Assembly: GCF_034497705.1 (NCBI RefSeq)
Contig: NZ_JAXRUV010000001.1
Coordinates: forward strand, 620,001-684,000
Reading direction: 5' to 3'
DNA length: 64,000 bases
Source of the DNA: Marinococcus luteus_A
GTDB taxonomy: Bacteria; Bacillota; Bacilli; Bacillales; Marinococcaceae
Position 1 is the first letter of the stretch. Every line of letters starts with the position of its first letter. The notes under the pieces were generated by a model. The model was given only the letters and a program-made list of their open reading frames with translations. It searched no databases and was not told the origin of the DNA. The position numbers and the translations under genes were made by a program. Shown in pieces: positions 43,810 through 53,163 of the stretch.

Positions 43810-44979
43810 TCATTTTTCTGTGAAGCGGCGGATTCTCGCCACCGCTTCTTCAAGCTGATCCAGAGAAGTAGCGTAGGAGAGCCGGACGTTTTTTGGAGAA
43901 CCAAATCCGCTGCCCGGAACCACCGCCACGTTTTCCTCCTCAAGCAGTGCCTTTACCCATTCATCCACATCTTTATACGAAGCAGCTGCCTCTTCGACGT
44001 TCGGGAACAGATAAAAAGCCCCTTCCGGCTTCACGCAGGTGATTCCCGGAATCGAAACGAGCTTGTCATAAATAGTGTTCAGCCGTTCGCTGAATGCCTG
44101 GCGCATCGTTTCGACAGCGCCATCATCCTTCGTATAGGCAGCGATAGCCCCGTACTGGGCATTCGTTGTCGGGTTGGACGTTGAATGGCTCGCAAGGCTC
44201 GTCATTGCCTTCACAATAGCACGATTGCCGGCTGCATAGCCGATTCTCCATCCAGTCATCGAATGGGATTTGGAGACGCCGTTGACGACAATGGTCTGTT
44301 CTTTTAATTCCGGGGAAAGTTCTGCGATGGATGTGTGCTGCTTGTCCCCGTAAATCAGCTTTTCATAAATTTCGTCGGAAACTATCAGCAGACCTTCTGC
44401 TCTGGCGGCTTCGCCGAGCGCATGCAGCTCCTCCCGGCTGTACATGGTACCGGTCGGGTTGCTCGGAGAGTTAATAATGACGGCCTTCGTTTTGTTCGTT
44501 ACCGCCCCGCTCAGCTGCTCCGGAAGAATCTTAAACTGGTTTTCTTCCCTGCCATCCACAAATACCGGGCGACCGCCGGCAAGCTTGACCTGTTCCGGGT
44601 AGCTGACCCAGTACGGCGTTGGAATAATTACTTCATCCTCCGGATCGAGAATGGTTTGAAACAACGTGAACAAAATGTGTTTGGCTCCAGTACCAACGAT
44701 GATTTCATCGCGAGTATACTCCAGCCCCTGATCCTGCTTAAACTTTTGAATGACCGCATCCTTCAGTTCCGGCAGGCCGCCGGAAGGAGTATATTTTGTT
44801 TTTCCTTCCTGCATGGAGCGAACAGCTGCATCGATTACGTACTGCGGGGTATTAAAATCCGGCTCGCCGGCGCCGAGACCGATAACATCCTGGCCGGCTG
44901 CCTTTAGTTCATTGGCTTTGGCGGTAATCGCCAGGGTTGACGAAGGGGTAATCTCTTTCACTCGTTGGGACAATTCCAT
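43810..44979 (-). CDS. aspB: Aspartate aminotransferase AspB
   Basis: A 389-residue class I PLP aminotransferase of the Bacillus aspartate type, moving amino groups between aspartate and 2-oxoglutarate. Motifs are GLGAGEPDFNTP near residue 36, IINSPSNPTGTMYS near 168, the PLP lysine in VNGVSKSHSMTGWRIGYAAG near 235 and the C-terminal NVRLSYATS with the substrate-binding Arg. GAGGAGGAA precedes ATG. It would use the aspartate made by the doe-type operon, though the genes are far apart. Confidence 0.95.
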   Translation of the reverse strand: MELSQRVKEITPSSTLAITAKANELKAAGQDVIGLGAGEPDFNTPQYVIDAAVRSMQEGKTKYTPSGGLPELKDAVIQKFKQDQGLEYTRDEIIVGTGAKHILFTLFQTILDPEDEVIIPTPYWVSYPEQVKLAGGRPVFVDGREENQFKILPEQLSGAVTNKTKAVIINSPSNPTGTMYSREELHALGEAARAEGLLIVSDEIYEKLIYGDKQHTSIAELSPELKEQTIVVNGVSKSHSMTGWRIGYAAGNRAIVKAMTSLASHSTSNPTTNAQYGAIAAYTKDDGAVETMRQAFSERLNTIYDKLVSIPGITCVKPEGAFYLFPNVEEAAASYKDVDEWVKALLEEENVAVVPGSGFGSPKNVRLSYATSLDQLEEAVARIRRFTEK

Positions 44980-45069
44980 ACTCTTTCCTCCTCAATAGTT
45001 TCCGTGCTCAATCTATCCATAGTTAGTGTAAAGAAAAGCGAATAGGAGTTCAAGCGTGGCTTCCGCCGC

Positions 45070-45546
45070 TTAACCGCGGTCCAGGCTGAAGCTTTTCACG
45101 AATTCTCCTGTTTCCATATCAATGTACACATAATGCTGCTGGTTTTCTGTCCGGTATTTGCCTTCATATACCGGGCGGTTGTCTTCATAGCCGGGCGTCA
45201 CTGTTCGCACGGTGTCAATTCCCTCTTCTTCCACTATACGCTCCTCAGCCTCCTGGATGCTCAGCGTATCAGCGGCCGCCAGGCGTTCGAGCAGTTCCCC
45301 GTCGTGGAAAAACAGCCAGTCCCTGCTGCCGTCGTTGGTTTCGACGCGTGCTGTTTTCACCGGCTGTTTGCCGTTATATATAAACGTATTCTGTACTTCG
45401 GCGACATTGTTTTCCTCAAGCGCCAGTGCTTCTGCCCGCTCCCTGTCGTCAGCGAGCGGCGCACGGGCCTGAAAGTAACCGATCAAGAGCCCCAGAACGA
45501 CCAGAAAGACAATTAAAAAAGCCGCGATCGTTATCCAGTTTTTCAC
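45070..45546 (-). CDS. ypmB: YpmB-family membrane-anchored protein
   Basis: A 158-residue protein with one N-terminal membrane helix (about residues 6-24) and an extracytoplasmic domain of the DUF5590/PepSY-like type: EARAEALALEENN, NTFIYNGKQPVKTARVETNDG, and a C-terminal repeat YVYIDMETGEFVKSFSL. Function unknown; the fold is that of small protease-inhibitor-like domains. The start is GTG with GGGGGAT upstream. It lies 11 bases after ypmA, in the conserved dinG-ypmA-ypmB-aspB order. Confidence 0.85.
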   Translation of the reverse strand: MKNWITIAAFLIVFLVVLGLLIGYFQARAPLADDRERAEALALEENNVAEVQNTFIYNGKQPVKTARVETNDGSRDWLFFHDGELLERLAAADTLSIQEAEERIVEEEGIDTVRTVTPGYEDNRPVYEGKYRTENQQHYVYIDMETGEFVKSFSLDRG

Positions 45547-45557
45547 GACATATCCCC

Positions 45558-45731
45558 CTATGTGCGGTAAATGGTAAACACCATCTGCTCTTCGTTTTCC
45601 TTATCAAGAGAAAGGCCGAACATTAATTCTTCCTGCTTTAACGTGCGATTCAGCGTATCAACAATTTTATACAGATCTGACGACGCTTCGATTTTAACCG
45701 ACGCGACGACTTCAAGCTGTTCGTTTCCCAT
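45558..45731 (-). CDS. ypmA: YpmA small protein (DUF4264)
   Basis: A 57-residue protein read directly from the minus strand. It begins MGNEQLEVVASVKIEAS and continues with SDLYKIVDTLNRTLK, EELMFGLSLDKENEE and QMVFTIYRT, matching the small Bacillus protein YpmA over its whole length. GAGGTGA lies four bases before ATG 45731. Function unknown. It sits between the amidohydrolase and ypmB on the same strand. Confidence 0.88.
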   Translation of the reverse strand: MGNEQLEVVASVKIEASSDLYKIVDTLNRTLKQEELMFGLSLDKENEEQMVFTIYRT

Positions 45732-45752
45732 CGTTTCACCTCACCCGGCGTA

Positions 45753-47060
45753 CTATAAGTACGCTTCATTTAATTTGCGGTAATGGCGGTTGGCCTCGGC
45801 GTTAATTTTTTCTTCATCGAGCGTCAGAAGTTCGCCGTCTTTCATCAGCTGTCTGCCGTTCACAAAGCTGTCCGTTACATCCCGGCCGGAAGCTGCGTAC
45901 ACCAGATGCGATAAAATATTATCGTATGGCTGAAGCGCAAATGATTCACTGTCCATCAGAATAAAGTCCGCCGCAGCTCCTGGTTCGAGCTTGCCACTGT
46001 CACTGAATCCCATCGAAGCGGCCCCGTTTTCGGTTGCCATCTTCCAGACCGCTTCTGTTTCAATCGAACTCGGGTCCTGAAAGGCGACCTTCTGCATCAA
46101 AGCACCCAGGCGGAGCTCCTCAAACATATCGAGATTATTGTTAGATACAGCACTGTCTGTGCCGATTGTAATACGCAGACCACGCTTGAGCATCTCAGGA
46201 ATGCGTGCGATGCCCGATCCGAGCTTGGCGTTGCTCATTGGATTATAGGAGATCGTGACTTCCGGTACACTCATGTCGTCAAGGTCTTCATCTGTCGCAT
46301 GTACAACATGCGTAAGCATCGCCGGGCGTGTATAAAACCCGATCTCTTTTAGCTTTTTGGCCGGAGTCATCCCGTAATCACGCCGATAATCCTCCACTTC
46401 TTTAGCCGTTTCTTCAAGATGAATGCCAAGCGGCAAATCGTATTGGTGACCGGCATCAACAATTTTTTCCAAAAACTCCGGTGTGCACGTATACGGTGCG
46501 TGCGGGAAAAGCATGCCCGTTATCCGGCCGCTTGTGTCCTGCTCCCATTCATTTAAGTCACGGGCTGCCGCTGCCAGCTTTTCGCTCTGCTCCTCCGGCG
46601 TTCCAATACTCATCATACCCTTGGAAATCATAGATTTGATGCCGGAGCTTTTCACGAGCTCATACGTGTTCTGCATGCCCATGTGATACATATCAAGAAA
46701 CCCCGTCGTTCCGGTTCGGATCATTTCTGCCAGAGCAAGACCAGTACCGGCCTTCGCTGTTTCATTACTGAACAGGCGCTCCCGCGGCCAGACGTGGTTG
46801 TTCAGCCATTCCTGGAGCACTACATCGTCCGAAACGCCCCGCATCATCGTCATCGGTGTATGGCCGTGGGTGTTATACAGACCAGGGCTGAGCCACTTGC
46901 CCCGCCCATCCAGTATATCGACGCCGTTCTCTTTCTCCGTATAGTCTCCAGGCTCTACTTGCACAATTTTACCGTCCTTGACTTCAATATAGCTCTTGAC
47001 TGCCTGAACGCCCCGTGCATATGGGATTGGGTAAACGTGCTCGATTACAAAGTGTTCCAT
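45753..47060 (-). CDS. Amidohydrolase, MTA/SAH deaminase type
   Basis: A 435-residue metal-dependent amidohydrolase of the TRZ/ATZ group that includes S-adenosylhomocysteine/methylthioadenosine deaminases. Metal ligands are in YNTHGHTPMTMMRG (HxH near residue 66), HAPYTCTPEFLEK, LGIHLEET, LTHVVHA and TIGTDSAVSNNNLDMFEELR. It probably deaminates an adenosine-type nucleoside or related base, but the substrate is not fixed. AAAAGGAGTG precedes ATG. It is inserted between dinG and ypmA, where B. subtilis has no such gene, with 14- and 21-base gaps, so it belongs to the same transcript. Confidence 0.85.
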   Translation of the reverse strand: MEHFVIEHVYPIPYARGVQAVKSYIEVKDGKIVQVEPGDYTEKENGVDILDGRGKWLSPGLYNTHGHTPMTMMRGVSDDVVLQEWLNNHVWPRERLFSNETAKAGTGLALAEMIRTGTTGFLDMYHMGMQNTYELVKSSGIKSMISKGMMSIGTPEEQSEKLAAAARDLNEWEQDTSGRITGMLFPHAPYTCTPEFLEKIVDAGHQYDLPLGIHLEETAKEVEDYRRDYGMTPAKKLKEIGFYTRPAMLTHVVHATDEDLDDMSVPEVTISYNPMSNAKLGSGIARIPEMLKRGLRITIGTDSAVSNNNLDMFEELRLGALMQKVAFQDPSSIETEAVWKMATENGAASMGFSDSGKLEPGAAADFILMDSESFALQPYDNILSHLVYAASGRDVTDSFVNGRQLMKDGELLTLDEEKINAEANRHYRKLNEAYL

Positions 47061-47074
47061 GTCCGCACTCCTTT

Positions 47075-49879
47075 TTAACGTTTTTTTGCTTCTTCAAAAA
47101 AGTCAGCGATACGGTTCAGGACCGCATCCATCGGTTCATAATACGTATTCGTCCGGGGAATCGAGTCAATAAACGACGAGCCGTAGGAAGCTTCCATGAT
47201 CCGCTTATCAAGTACTGTTACCACACCCCGGTCCTCGGAATGACGAATCAGCCGGCCAAAGCCCTGCTTGAATCGAAGAACAGCGTGCGGCAGCGCTTCT
47301 GCGTAAAATGATCTTTTTCCCTGACGCTGCATTTTGTCCGACACAGCCTCGTAAACGGGATCCGTGGGCGGAGAGAAAGGCAGACGAACAATGATCACGT
47401 GCTGCAGCTTTTCCCCGGGGATGTCGACGCCCTCCCAGAACGCATTGGTTCCAAGCAAAAGCGCATTGTCCTGCTGCTGAAACAGCTTGGTCAGCTTGGC
47501 ATGGGTCCCGCTCGTAATCCCCTGTCCGATGACGCTCAGCGTCGATTCCTCGGTCCACTCTTTGAGCTGGTGATACACCTGTTTAAGCATATTAAAGGAA
47601 GTAAACAGAACCATCGTTTTTCCTTCCGTAATGTTGACAGCGTGAAAAATATATTCGGCCGCTTCCTGCGCAAAATCAGCATGTTTATCATTCACGCCGG
47701 AAATGTCTTTTGGAATGAGCAGCTGCGTCTGGGAAGCATAATGATAAGGGGAAGCAATCAGGCTTGTGCGCGGCAGAAAATCGTCCAGCCCCATTTTTGA
47801 TTTCATGTATTCAAATGAACCATTGACTGCGAGAGACCCGGATGTAAGAACGACGCTTGCTTTTTTCATAAACAGCTGTTCACTCAGCTCCGAGGCCACC
47901 TCTACCGGCCGGGCGTAAATGTACGCAGCATTTTTGGCGCCGCTCTGCTCTGCTTCCACCCAGTAAACATGTTCGGGTTCCCGTTCAAACAGCAGATGGA
48001 ACAGATTGTCCCCCAGGCTGTCCAGCTGGCCCAGGTAAGAGTTTAGTTCGGCAAGTTCATTTACAAAGTTTTTGGCAGACGGCTGCGTCTCCCATGCTTG
48101 TTCGAACGTTTCCCACGCCTTAAATTCCTGTTCCAGAAGCGTGAGGAAACGGCGCCCGGCTTCTTCCACCTGCTCCCATACGGGGCCGGATTCCCCGCCG
48201 GGGGTGAAGCGCTGGCTGTACCGGCCCACTTCCGAACGCCGCCGTCCGGAAGCCGTGCGGCACCAGCGTGTGATCAAACGAAAGAGCTCGTCGCATTCAT
48301 ACATCAGCACCGCATGATTGTCCTCGCGTTCCTGATACCAGCCCGGCTCAAAAACGATGCCGGCTTCTTCCCCAAACCAGATAAGTGGGCGTACGACACT
48401 CTGTTTTGTATCCAGGCCGAACCTGCGGAGCAGCCGGTTTGCTTTTGTATAGTGAACGGACCTGCCTGCATATTTTCCCGCCGTTTCCGGCAGGTGATGG
48501 GCTTCATCAATGACCACGTACGGATAAGAGGAAAATAAATTTTTTCCCTGGTACATATCGCTCAAAAGCATCGCATGATTGGTGACGACGATATCGGCAT
48601 ATTCGGCTTTACGGCGGGCGCGTGCATAAAAACAGTACGCCTCCCACCCTCTTTGAGCGTGCTCATCCTGATAATGATTCTGGCGGAGGCTTTCCCAGAG
48701 AGCATTTCTGCGGCCTCCGGCCATATTAATTTCATCAAGATCCCCGTGCCGGGTTTGCGTCAGCCATATCAACACCTGACCGAGGCCGAGTGCTTCTTCG
48801 AGCGAAAACTGGCGATGCTGCAGCCATTTTTCAAGCCGCTGCAAAGAAATGTAGTTGCCGCGGCCTTTTAAAACAGCCACAGAAACTTGGTCGTCGATCA
48901 AGCGCTCAAGCAGTGGAAGATCTTCATTCATCAGCTGCTCCTGCAGTGTGAGCGTCTGCGTGGAAATTAATATTTTTTGATTGTATGTACGGTGATATTT
49001 TACGGCTGGAAGCAGATAGGCGAGCGTTTTCCCAAGACCGGTGCCCGCTTCTATAACAGCGTGGGAGCGTTCCTCAAACGAGGCATAGACCATTTCTGCC
49101 ATCGCAAGCTGCCCCGGACGCTCTTCAAAACGATCCCATCCCCGGCTTTTAGCATGATTTCCGCTTAGAGTCTCCTGCAGTGATACATTTCTCTGCTCCG
49201 GCTTTTCTGCCGGAAGCTCTTTGCGGAACACAATGCCGTGGTTTTCCTCTAAATCATATGGCAGCTGCTGCGGGGCCTTTGCAATACAGCGCTCAATATA
49301 CCGGTGAAGGTCACTGTGCAAAAAGGCAGCCAGCCGGTCCAGGCGGTGAAGCACATCCTTCGGAAGCACAGCCAGTTTTTTCCGGATGGATATCCAGAGC
49401 TCTGCAGTGACGAGGGCATCGCTGTCCGCCCTGTGCGGACGGTCATGGTCAAGATCCAGCCACGAGGTGATCTGCGACAGCCGAAAGCCCGGCGCTTCCG
49501 GATAAGCAAGTCTCGCACACTCTACTGTGTCCACGACTGGCCCCTGAAAAAGCGGAAACCCGGCTTCCTGCATGCCTGCATTGATAAATGCCAGATCAAA
49601 CTGTACATTATGACCGACAAAGGCAGCATTCTCAAGCCAGGCAGTTAACGTGGGAGCCACCTCATAAAACTCCGGGGCATGCTCCACGTCCTGCTCCCGG
49701 ATACCGGTAAACTGCTGGATAAAAGGAGGGATCGGCATATGCGGCTGAATAAAGGTGGAAAGAGTGTCGAGCACTTCTTCGTCCTCCATAAGCACTGCGC
49801 CGATTTCAATAATTTTTGCTCCTTTTCTTGGAGAGGTGCCGGTTGTTTCTACATCTATGACTACATATTTTTGTCCCAT
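47075..49879 (-). CDS. dinG: DinG helicase with N-terminal exonuclease domain
   Basis: A 934-residue protein of the Bacillus DinG type. The N-terminal DEDDh exonuclease domain has VIDVETTGTSPRKGAKIIEIG (first 20 used), VGHNVQFDLAFINAG and PHRADSDALV. The XPD-like helicase core has Walker A IEAGTGLGKTLAYLLP near residue 285, the DEAH box VVIDEAHHLPETAGKYAG, and motif VI QGFGRLIRHSEDRG near the C-terminus. The four cysteines of the iron-sulfur domain in E. coli DinG are not seen, as usual in Firmicutes. Role: DNA repair or removal of structured DNA. Confidence 0.92.
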   Translation of the reverse strand: MGQKYVVIDVETTGTSPRKGAKIIEIGAVLMEDEEVLDTLSTFIQPHMPIPPFIQQFTGIREQDVEHAPEFYEVAPTLTAWLENAAFVGHNVQFDLAFINAGMQEAGFPLFQGPVVDTVECARLAYPEAPGFRLSQITSWLDLDHDRPHRADSDALVTAELWISIRKKLAVLPKDVLHRLDRLAAFLHSDLHRYIERCIAKAPQQLPYDLEENHGIVFRKELPAEKPEQRNVSLQETLSGNHAKSRGWDRFEERPGQLAMAEMVYASFEERSHAVIEAGTGLGKTLAYLLPAVKYHRTYNQKILISTQTLTLQEQLMNEDLPLLERLIDDQVSVAVLKGRGNYISLQRLEKWLQHRQFSLEEALGLGQVLIWLTQTRHGDLDEINMAGGRRNALWESLRQNHYQDEHAQRGWEAYCFYARARRKAEYADIVVTNHAMLLSDMYQGKNLFSSYPYVVIDEAHHLPETAGKYAGRSVHYTKANRLLRRFGLDTKQSVVRPLIWFGEEAGIVFEPGWYQEREDNHAVLMYECDELFRLITRWCRTASGRRRSEVGRYSQRFTPGGESGPVWEQVEEAGRRFLTLLEQEFKAWETFEQAWETQPSAKNFVNELAELNSYLGQLDSLGDNLFHLLFEREPEHVYWVEAEQSGAKNAAYIYARPVEVASELSEQLFMKKASVVLTSGSLAVNGSFEYMKSKMGLDDFLPRTSLIASPYHYASQTQLLIPKDISGVNDKHADFAQEAAEYIFHAVNITEGKTMVLFTSFNMLKQVYHQLKEWTEESTLSVIGQGITSGTHAKLTKLFQQQDNALLLGTNAFWEGVDIPGEKLQHVIIVRLPFSPPTDPVYEAVSDKMQRQGKRSFYAEALPHAVLRFKQGFGRLIRHSEDRGVVTVLDKRIMEASYGSSFIDSIPRTNTYYEPMDAVLNRIADFFEEAKKR

Positions 49880-49900
49880 CTGCCTGCCTCCTTTCTTCCG

Positions 49901-50884
49901 CTATTCCGGCGGGGGACCGTCCAGAATTTCGCCGCTGTGCACCGTCTGTATGCTTCCATCTGTTTTTTGCACCTGCAGGGCCCCCTCTTCCGTTATACGA
50001 AGAGCTGTGCCCTCTACTGTCTGGCGGGACGTTTCCACCTGAATAAAGCTTCCCAGCGTATCTGTTTTTTGGGACCAGGCAGCTTTGACTGCACCGAATC
50101 CATTCGTTAAGTATTCATTATACCAGGACTCATAGCTTTTTAAGATAGACGCAATAATCTGAGGACGACTCTGCCGGAATCCTGCATACTGCCGGATGGA
50201 AGCGGCTTTATCCGCAAGCTCTCCGGTAAAATCTCCGTCCGCCTGGTTTATATTAACACCCATACCTACAATGACTGTCTGTACCTCATCCATGTCTGCC
50301 TGCATTTCCGTCAGTATACCTGCCAGCTTCTTTTTATGAATACGGATATCGTTCGGCCATTTAATCGCAGTCGGATCCGGAAGATAGCTGTCAAGCGCCT
50401 CGGCAAGAGCCACCGCCGACAGCAGGGTGAGCTGCGGAGCGTAGCGGGGAGGCACCTGCGGGCGGAGCAGGATACTCATCCAGATGCCCTGTTCCGGACT
50501 GCTCTGCCATGTGCGCCCAAGCCTTCCTCGGCCCTGCACCTGTTCATTCGCAACAGCAATAAGTCCTTCCCCGGCTCCTTTTTCAGCCTGCTCCCTCACG
50601 ATTTCCTGGGTGGAGGTCACAGTATCGTTATAAATAATCGAACGGCCGAGACGTTCAGTTGTAAGATGAAGCATAATTTCTTCTGTGCCAACACGGTCGG
50701 GAAAACGCACCAGCCGGTAACCTCGCCGGGACGCCGCTTCGATTTCATATCCATTTTTCCGCAGCTCTTCGATCTGTTTCCATACAGCGGTACGGGACAC
50801 CTGCAATTCGTCGCTGATCTCCTGCCCGGAGACCGGACGGCTCCGGTGGGCCATCAGCAGCTGCAGCAATCGGTTTTTATTCAT
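49901..50884 (-). CDS. birA: Biotin ligase/biotin repressor BirA
   Basis: A 327-residue bifunctional BirA. The N-terminal winged helix (residues 1-65) has RPVSGQEISDELQVSRTAVWK for operator binding. The ligase domain has the biotin/ATP motif GRGRLGRTWQSSPEQGIWMS near residue 117 and KWPNDIRIHKKKLAGIL near 180. The C-terminal small domain ends at about 320. It biotinylates acetyl-CoA and pyruvate carboxylase and represses biotin genes. The start overlaps the cca stop by eight bases. panBCD, next to it in B. subtilis, is absent. Confidence 0.95.
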   Translation of the reverse strand: MNKNRLLQLLMAHRSRPVSGQEISDELQVSRTAVWKQIEELRKNGYEIEAASRRGYRLVRFPDRVGTEEIMLHLTTERLGRSIIYNDTVTSTQEIVREQAEKGAGEGLIAVANEQVQGRGRLGRTWQSSPEQGIWMSILLRPQVPPRYAPQLTLLSAVALAEALDSYLPDPTAIKWPNDIRIHKKKLAGILTEMQADMDEVQTVIVGMGVNINQADGDFTGELADKAASIRQYAGFRQSRPQIIASILKSYESWYNEYLTNGFGAVKAAWSQKTDTLGSFIQVETSRQTVEGTALRITEEGALQVQKTDGSIQTVHSGEILDGPPPE

Positions 50885-52037
50885 CGTTCATTTCCTCCAA
50901 ATAGGCGATCAGCTTTTGTTCACTGTTTTCTACCTTTTCATTCACGACCGCCCGCTCTAAAAAGGCGATCGCCTGCCCGATTCTCGCTGTACCTTCGTAA
51001 GCCGGCATCGATGCGATTGACTTCGGCGGAAGGGCCAGATCCTGCCTCGAATGAATCGGAAGAGCCTCCCATTTCCTTTTCCATTCTGTGTAGGAATGCC
51101 CCCGGTAAGTAAAATATTTCCACTGTTTGAGCTTCTCCAGGTCTGCCACCTGCTTTGGACCAAAATAATACAGCCACTGCTGCCACGTCTCGGGAGAAGC
51201 TGGAGCGTCGACGCGTTCCAGCAGCCAGCGGCACTGTTTTCGTCCCTGATTGGAAAACCGCCACCCATTCAGCTTGTTCAGGCTTTTTCGTCCGTACAGG
51301 GCGTACAGCAGTGCTGCCCATGAAACTTTCGTGCCTACAGGGAACTGTACAAGCGTGGAGTGGTGAAAAAATGGAGAGATTGTCCGGACCGGTTCCGGAA
51401 AATAAGAAAACAAACGCAGCTCTCGCATGCTTTCGAGGGCGCTCAGACGATTCTGTCCTTCAAGCAGCTTGGTTATTTCATCGCGTATTCGTTCCACGGC
51501 GGTATGCGCAAGCCGTGCTGCAGCTGCTTCCGCTGCGCGCTCAGCTTCCGGATCCAGGGAAAAATCGAGAACTGCATTAAAACGGAACGCCCGTATCACC
51601 CGGAGCGGGTCGAGGGAAAAGGCCCGTTCAGCTGATGCCGGCGTACGAAGCACCTGTCTGCGGATATCCCTCTGCCCGTTAAATGGGTCGATCACCTTGC
51701 CATCTGCATCTGCTGCCATCGCGTTGCATGTGAAATCCCGCTGCTGCAGATCCTCTTCGATTGTTTCCGTACCTTCCCGGAACGGAGTAACTTCCACGAT
51801 ACTTTTTCCACTTTTCACGAGCAGCGTTCCAAATTTCTCCGACGGCTTCACAGCGTCCGGAAAAACAACCGAAAGCTCTTCAGTCGTCGCAGCCGCTGCT
51901 ATGTCCATATCGCTCGGCGCCCGTTTCATCAACTGGTCACGTACGGCTCCGCCTACAATATAGGCAGTAATGCCGTTTCGCTGTAACGTTTTAATAACAA
52001 GCAGCGCCTCCTGCCACGTCTGCTGCTCGTTCATCAC
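50877..52037 (-). CDS. cca: CCA-adding tRNA nucleotidyltransferase
   Basis: A 386-residue class II CCA enzyme. The head domain holds YIVGGAVRDQLMKR near residue 28 and the catalytic DMDIA metal site, followed by VEVTPFRE and RDFTCNAMAADADG; LDPLRVIRAFRFNAVLDF is the neck signature. It adds or repairs the 3' CCA of tRNAs. The start ATGATGA overlaps the bshA stop, so translation is coupled; the second ATG (52034) is equally possible. Confidence 0.94.
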   Translation of the reverse strand: MMNEQQTWQEALLVIKTLQRNGITAYIVGGAVRDQLMKRAPSDMDIAAAATTEELSVVFPDAVKPSEKFGTLLVKSGKSIVEVTPFREGTETIEEDLQQRDFTCNAMAADADGKVIDPFNGQRDIRRQVLRTPASAERAFSLDPLRVIRAFRFNAVLDFSLDPEAERAAEAAAARLAHTAVERIRDEITKLLEGQNRLSALESMRELRLFSYFPEPVRTISPFFHHSTLVQFPVGTKVSWAALLYALYGRKSLNKLNGWRFSNQGRKQCRWLLERVDAPASPETWQQWLYYFGPKQVADLEKLKQWKYFTYRGHSYTEWKRKWEALPIHSRQDLALPPKSIASMPAYEGTARIGQAIAFLERAVVNEKVENSEQKLIAYLEEMNDE

Positions 52038-53161
52038 CCACCCTCCACGGTCCGACGGTACACTTCTTCGTATTGGGCTACGATGCGGGCGGAGGAAAAA
52101 TATTCTTCCACCACGTCGAGCGAGCGCTGTTTAAACCTTTTCATTCTATCCGGATCCGTCAGCAGTCCGACCGCCTGTTGGGCAGCCAGTTCCACTGCCC
52201 CAAGCGGCACAACATAGCCGGTTTCATTATGAAAGATCACCTCGGGAATCCCTCCGACATCTGTGCCAATGACCGGCACACCGCAGGCCATCGCTTCAAG
52301 CGCAGCCAGGCCGAAGCTTTCTTTTTCCGAAAGCAGCAGCATCAGATCGGCAACGTGCAAATAATCGGATACCTCCCGCTGGTTGCCTAAAAACAGCACG
52401 TCCTGATCGACGCCGAGCCTTTTCGCCTCCGCCCAAGCCTTTTCCCGGTCCGGTCCATCCCCAAGCATGACCAGCTTACAGGAAACCTCTGCCTGCACTG
52501 CAGCAAATGTCCGCACGACGTCTACGACCCGTTTCACCGGCCGGAAATTGGAAACGTGCAGAAGCACCTTTTCGTTCTCGTCGATGTTGTATGCTTTTTT
52601 TAAATCCTTTTTGTCCATTTTCGGCCCGTACACCCGCTCGTCCACGAAATTGTAAATTGTATGAATATCGCGGTCGACTTCAAGCATCTGCCTGGTCTGC
52701 TCCACCAGAGCGTCCGATACTGCTGTCACTTCGTCCGAGCGCTGAATGGCGTAGCGGATAATATCACGAAGCGAGGAGTCATGGCCAAGCACAGTGATAT
52801 CTGTGCCGTGAAGCGTTGTTACTACTTTCACAGGATGATCGGTCATGTCCCTCGCTAAAATCGCACAGACAGCGTGAGGCACGGCGTAATGCACGTGCAG
52901 GACATCGAGCTCCTCCCGGTTGACAACTTCCGCCATTTTGCTTGCAAGCGTTAATGAGTACGGCGGGTACTGGAACACTTCGTATTGGTTTACTGAGACT
53001 TCATGGTAATAAATATTCGGTGAGGTTTCGGTTAACCGGTAAGGGATCGCCGAGGTGATGAAATGAATTTCATGGCCCCGCTCAGCAAGCAGTTTGCCGA
53101 GCTCAGTCGCGATCACTCCCGATCCTCCCACCGTAGGGTAACACGTTATTCCAATTTTCAC
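52034..53161 (-). CDS. bshA: BshA: N-acetyl-glucosaminyl L-malate synthase
   Basis: A 375-residue GT4 glycosyltransferase that makes GlcNAc-malate, the first step of bacillithiol synthesis. Visible are ITCYPTVGGSGVIATELGK (acceptor-side loop) at residues 4-22, LHGTDITVLGHD near 118, LLHVSNFRPVKRV near 200, and the nucleotide-sugar site EKESFGLAALEAMACGVPVI with GTDVGGIPE. The start is GTG 53161, six bases after AAGGAAGTGA. It begins two bases after the bshB1 stop. Confidence 0.95.
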   Translation of the reverse strand: MKIGITCYPTVGGSGVIATELGKLLAERGHEIHFITSAIPYRLTETSPNIYYHEVSVNQYEVFQYPPYSLTLASKMAEVVNREELDVLHVHYAVPHAVCAILARDMTDHPVKVVTTLHGTDITVLGHDSSLRDIIRYAIQRSDEVTAVSDALVEQTRQMLEVDRDIHTIYNFVDERVYGPKMDKKDLKKAYNIDENEKVLLHVSNFRPVKRVVDVVRTFAAVQAEVSCKLVMLGDGPDREKAWAEAKRLGVDQDVLFLGNQREVSDYLHVADLMLLLSEKESFGLAALEAMACGVPVIGTDVGGIPEVIFHNETGYVVPLGAVELAAQQAVGLLTDPDRMKRFKQRSLDVVEEYFSSARIVAQYEEVYRRTVEGG

Positions 53162-53163
53162 GC

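Noticed and set aside
50336..51112. 258-codon plus-strand reading frame across birA and cca
   Set aside because: It is a shadow of two well-supported genes on the other strand.
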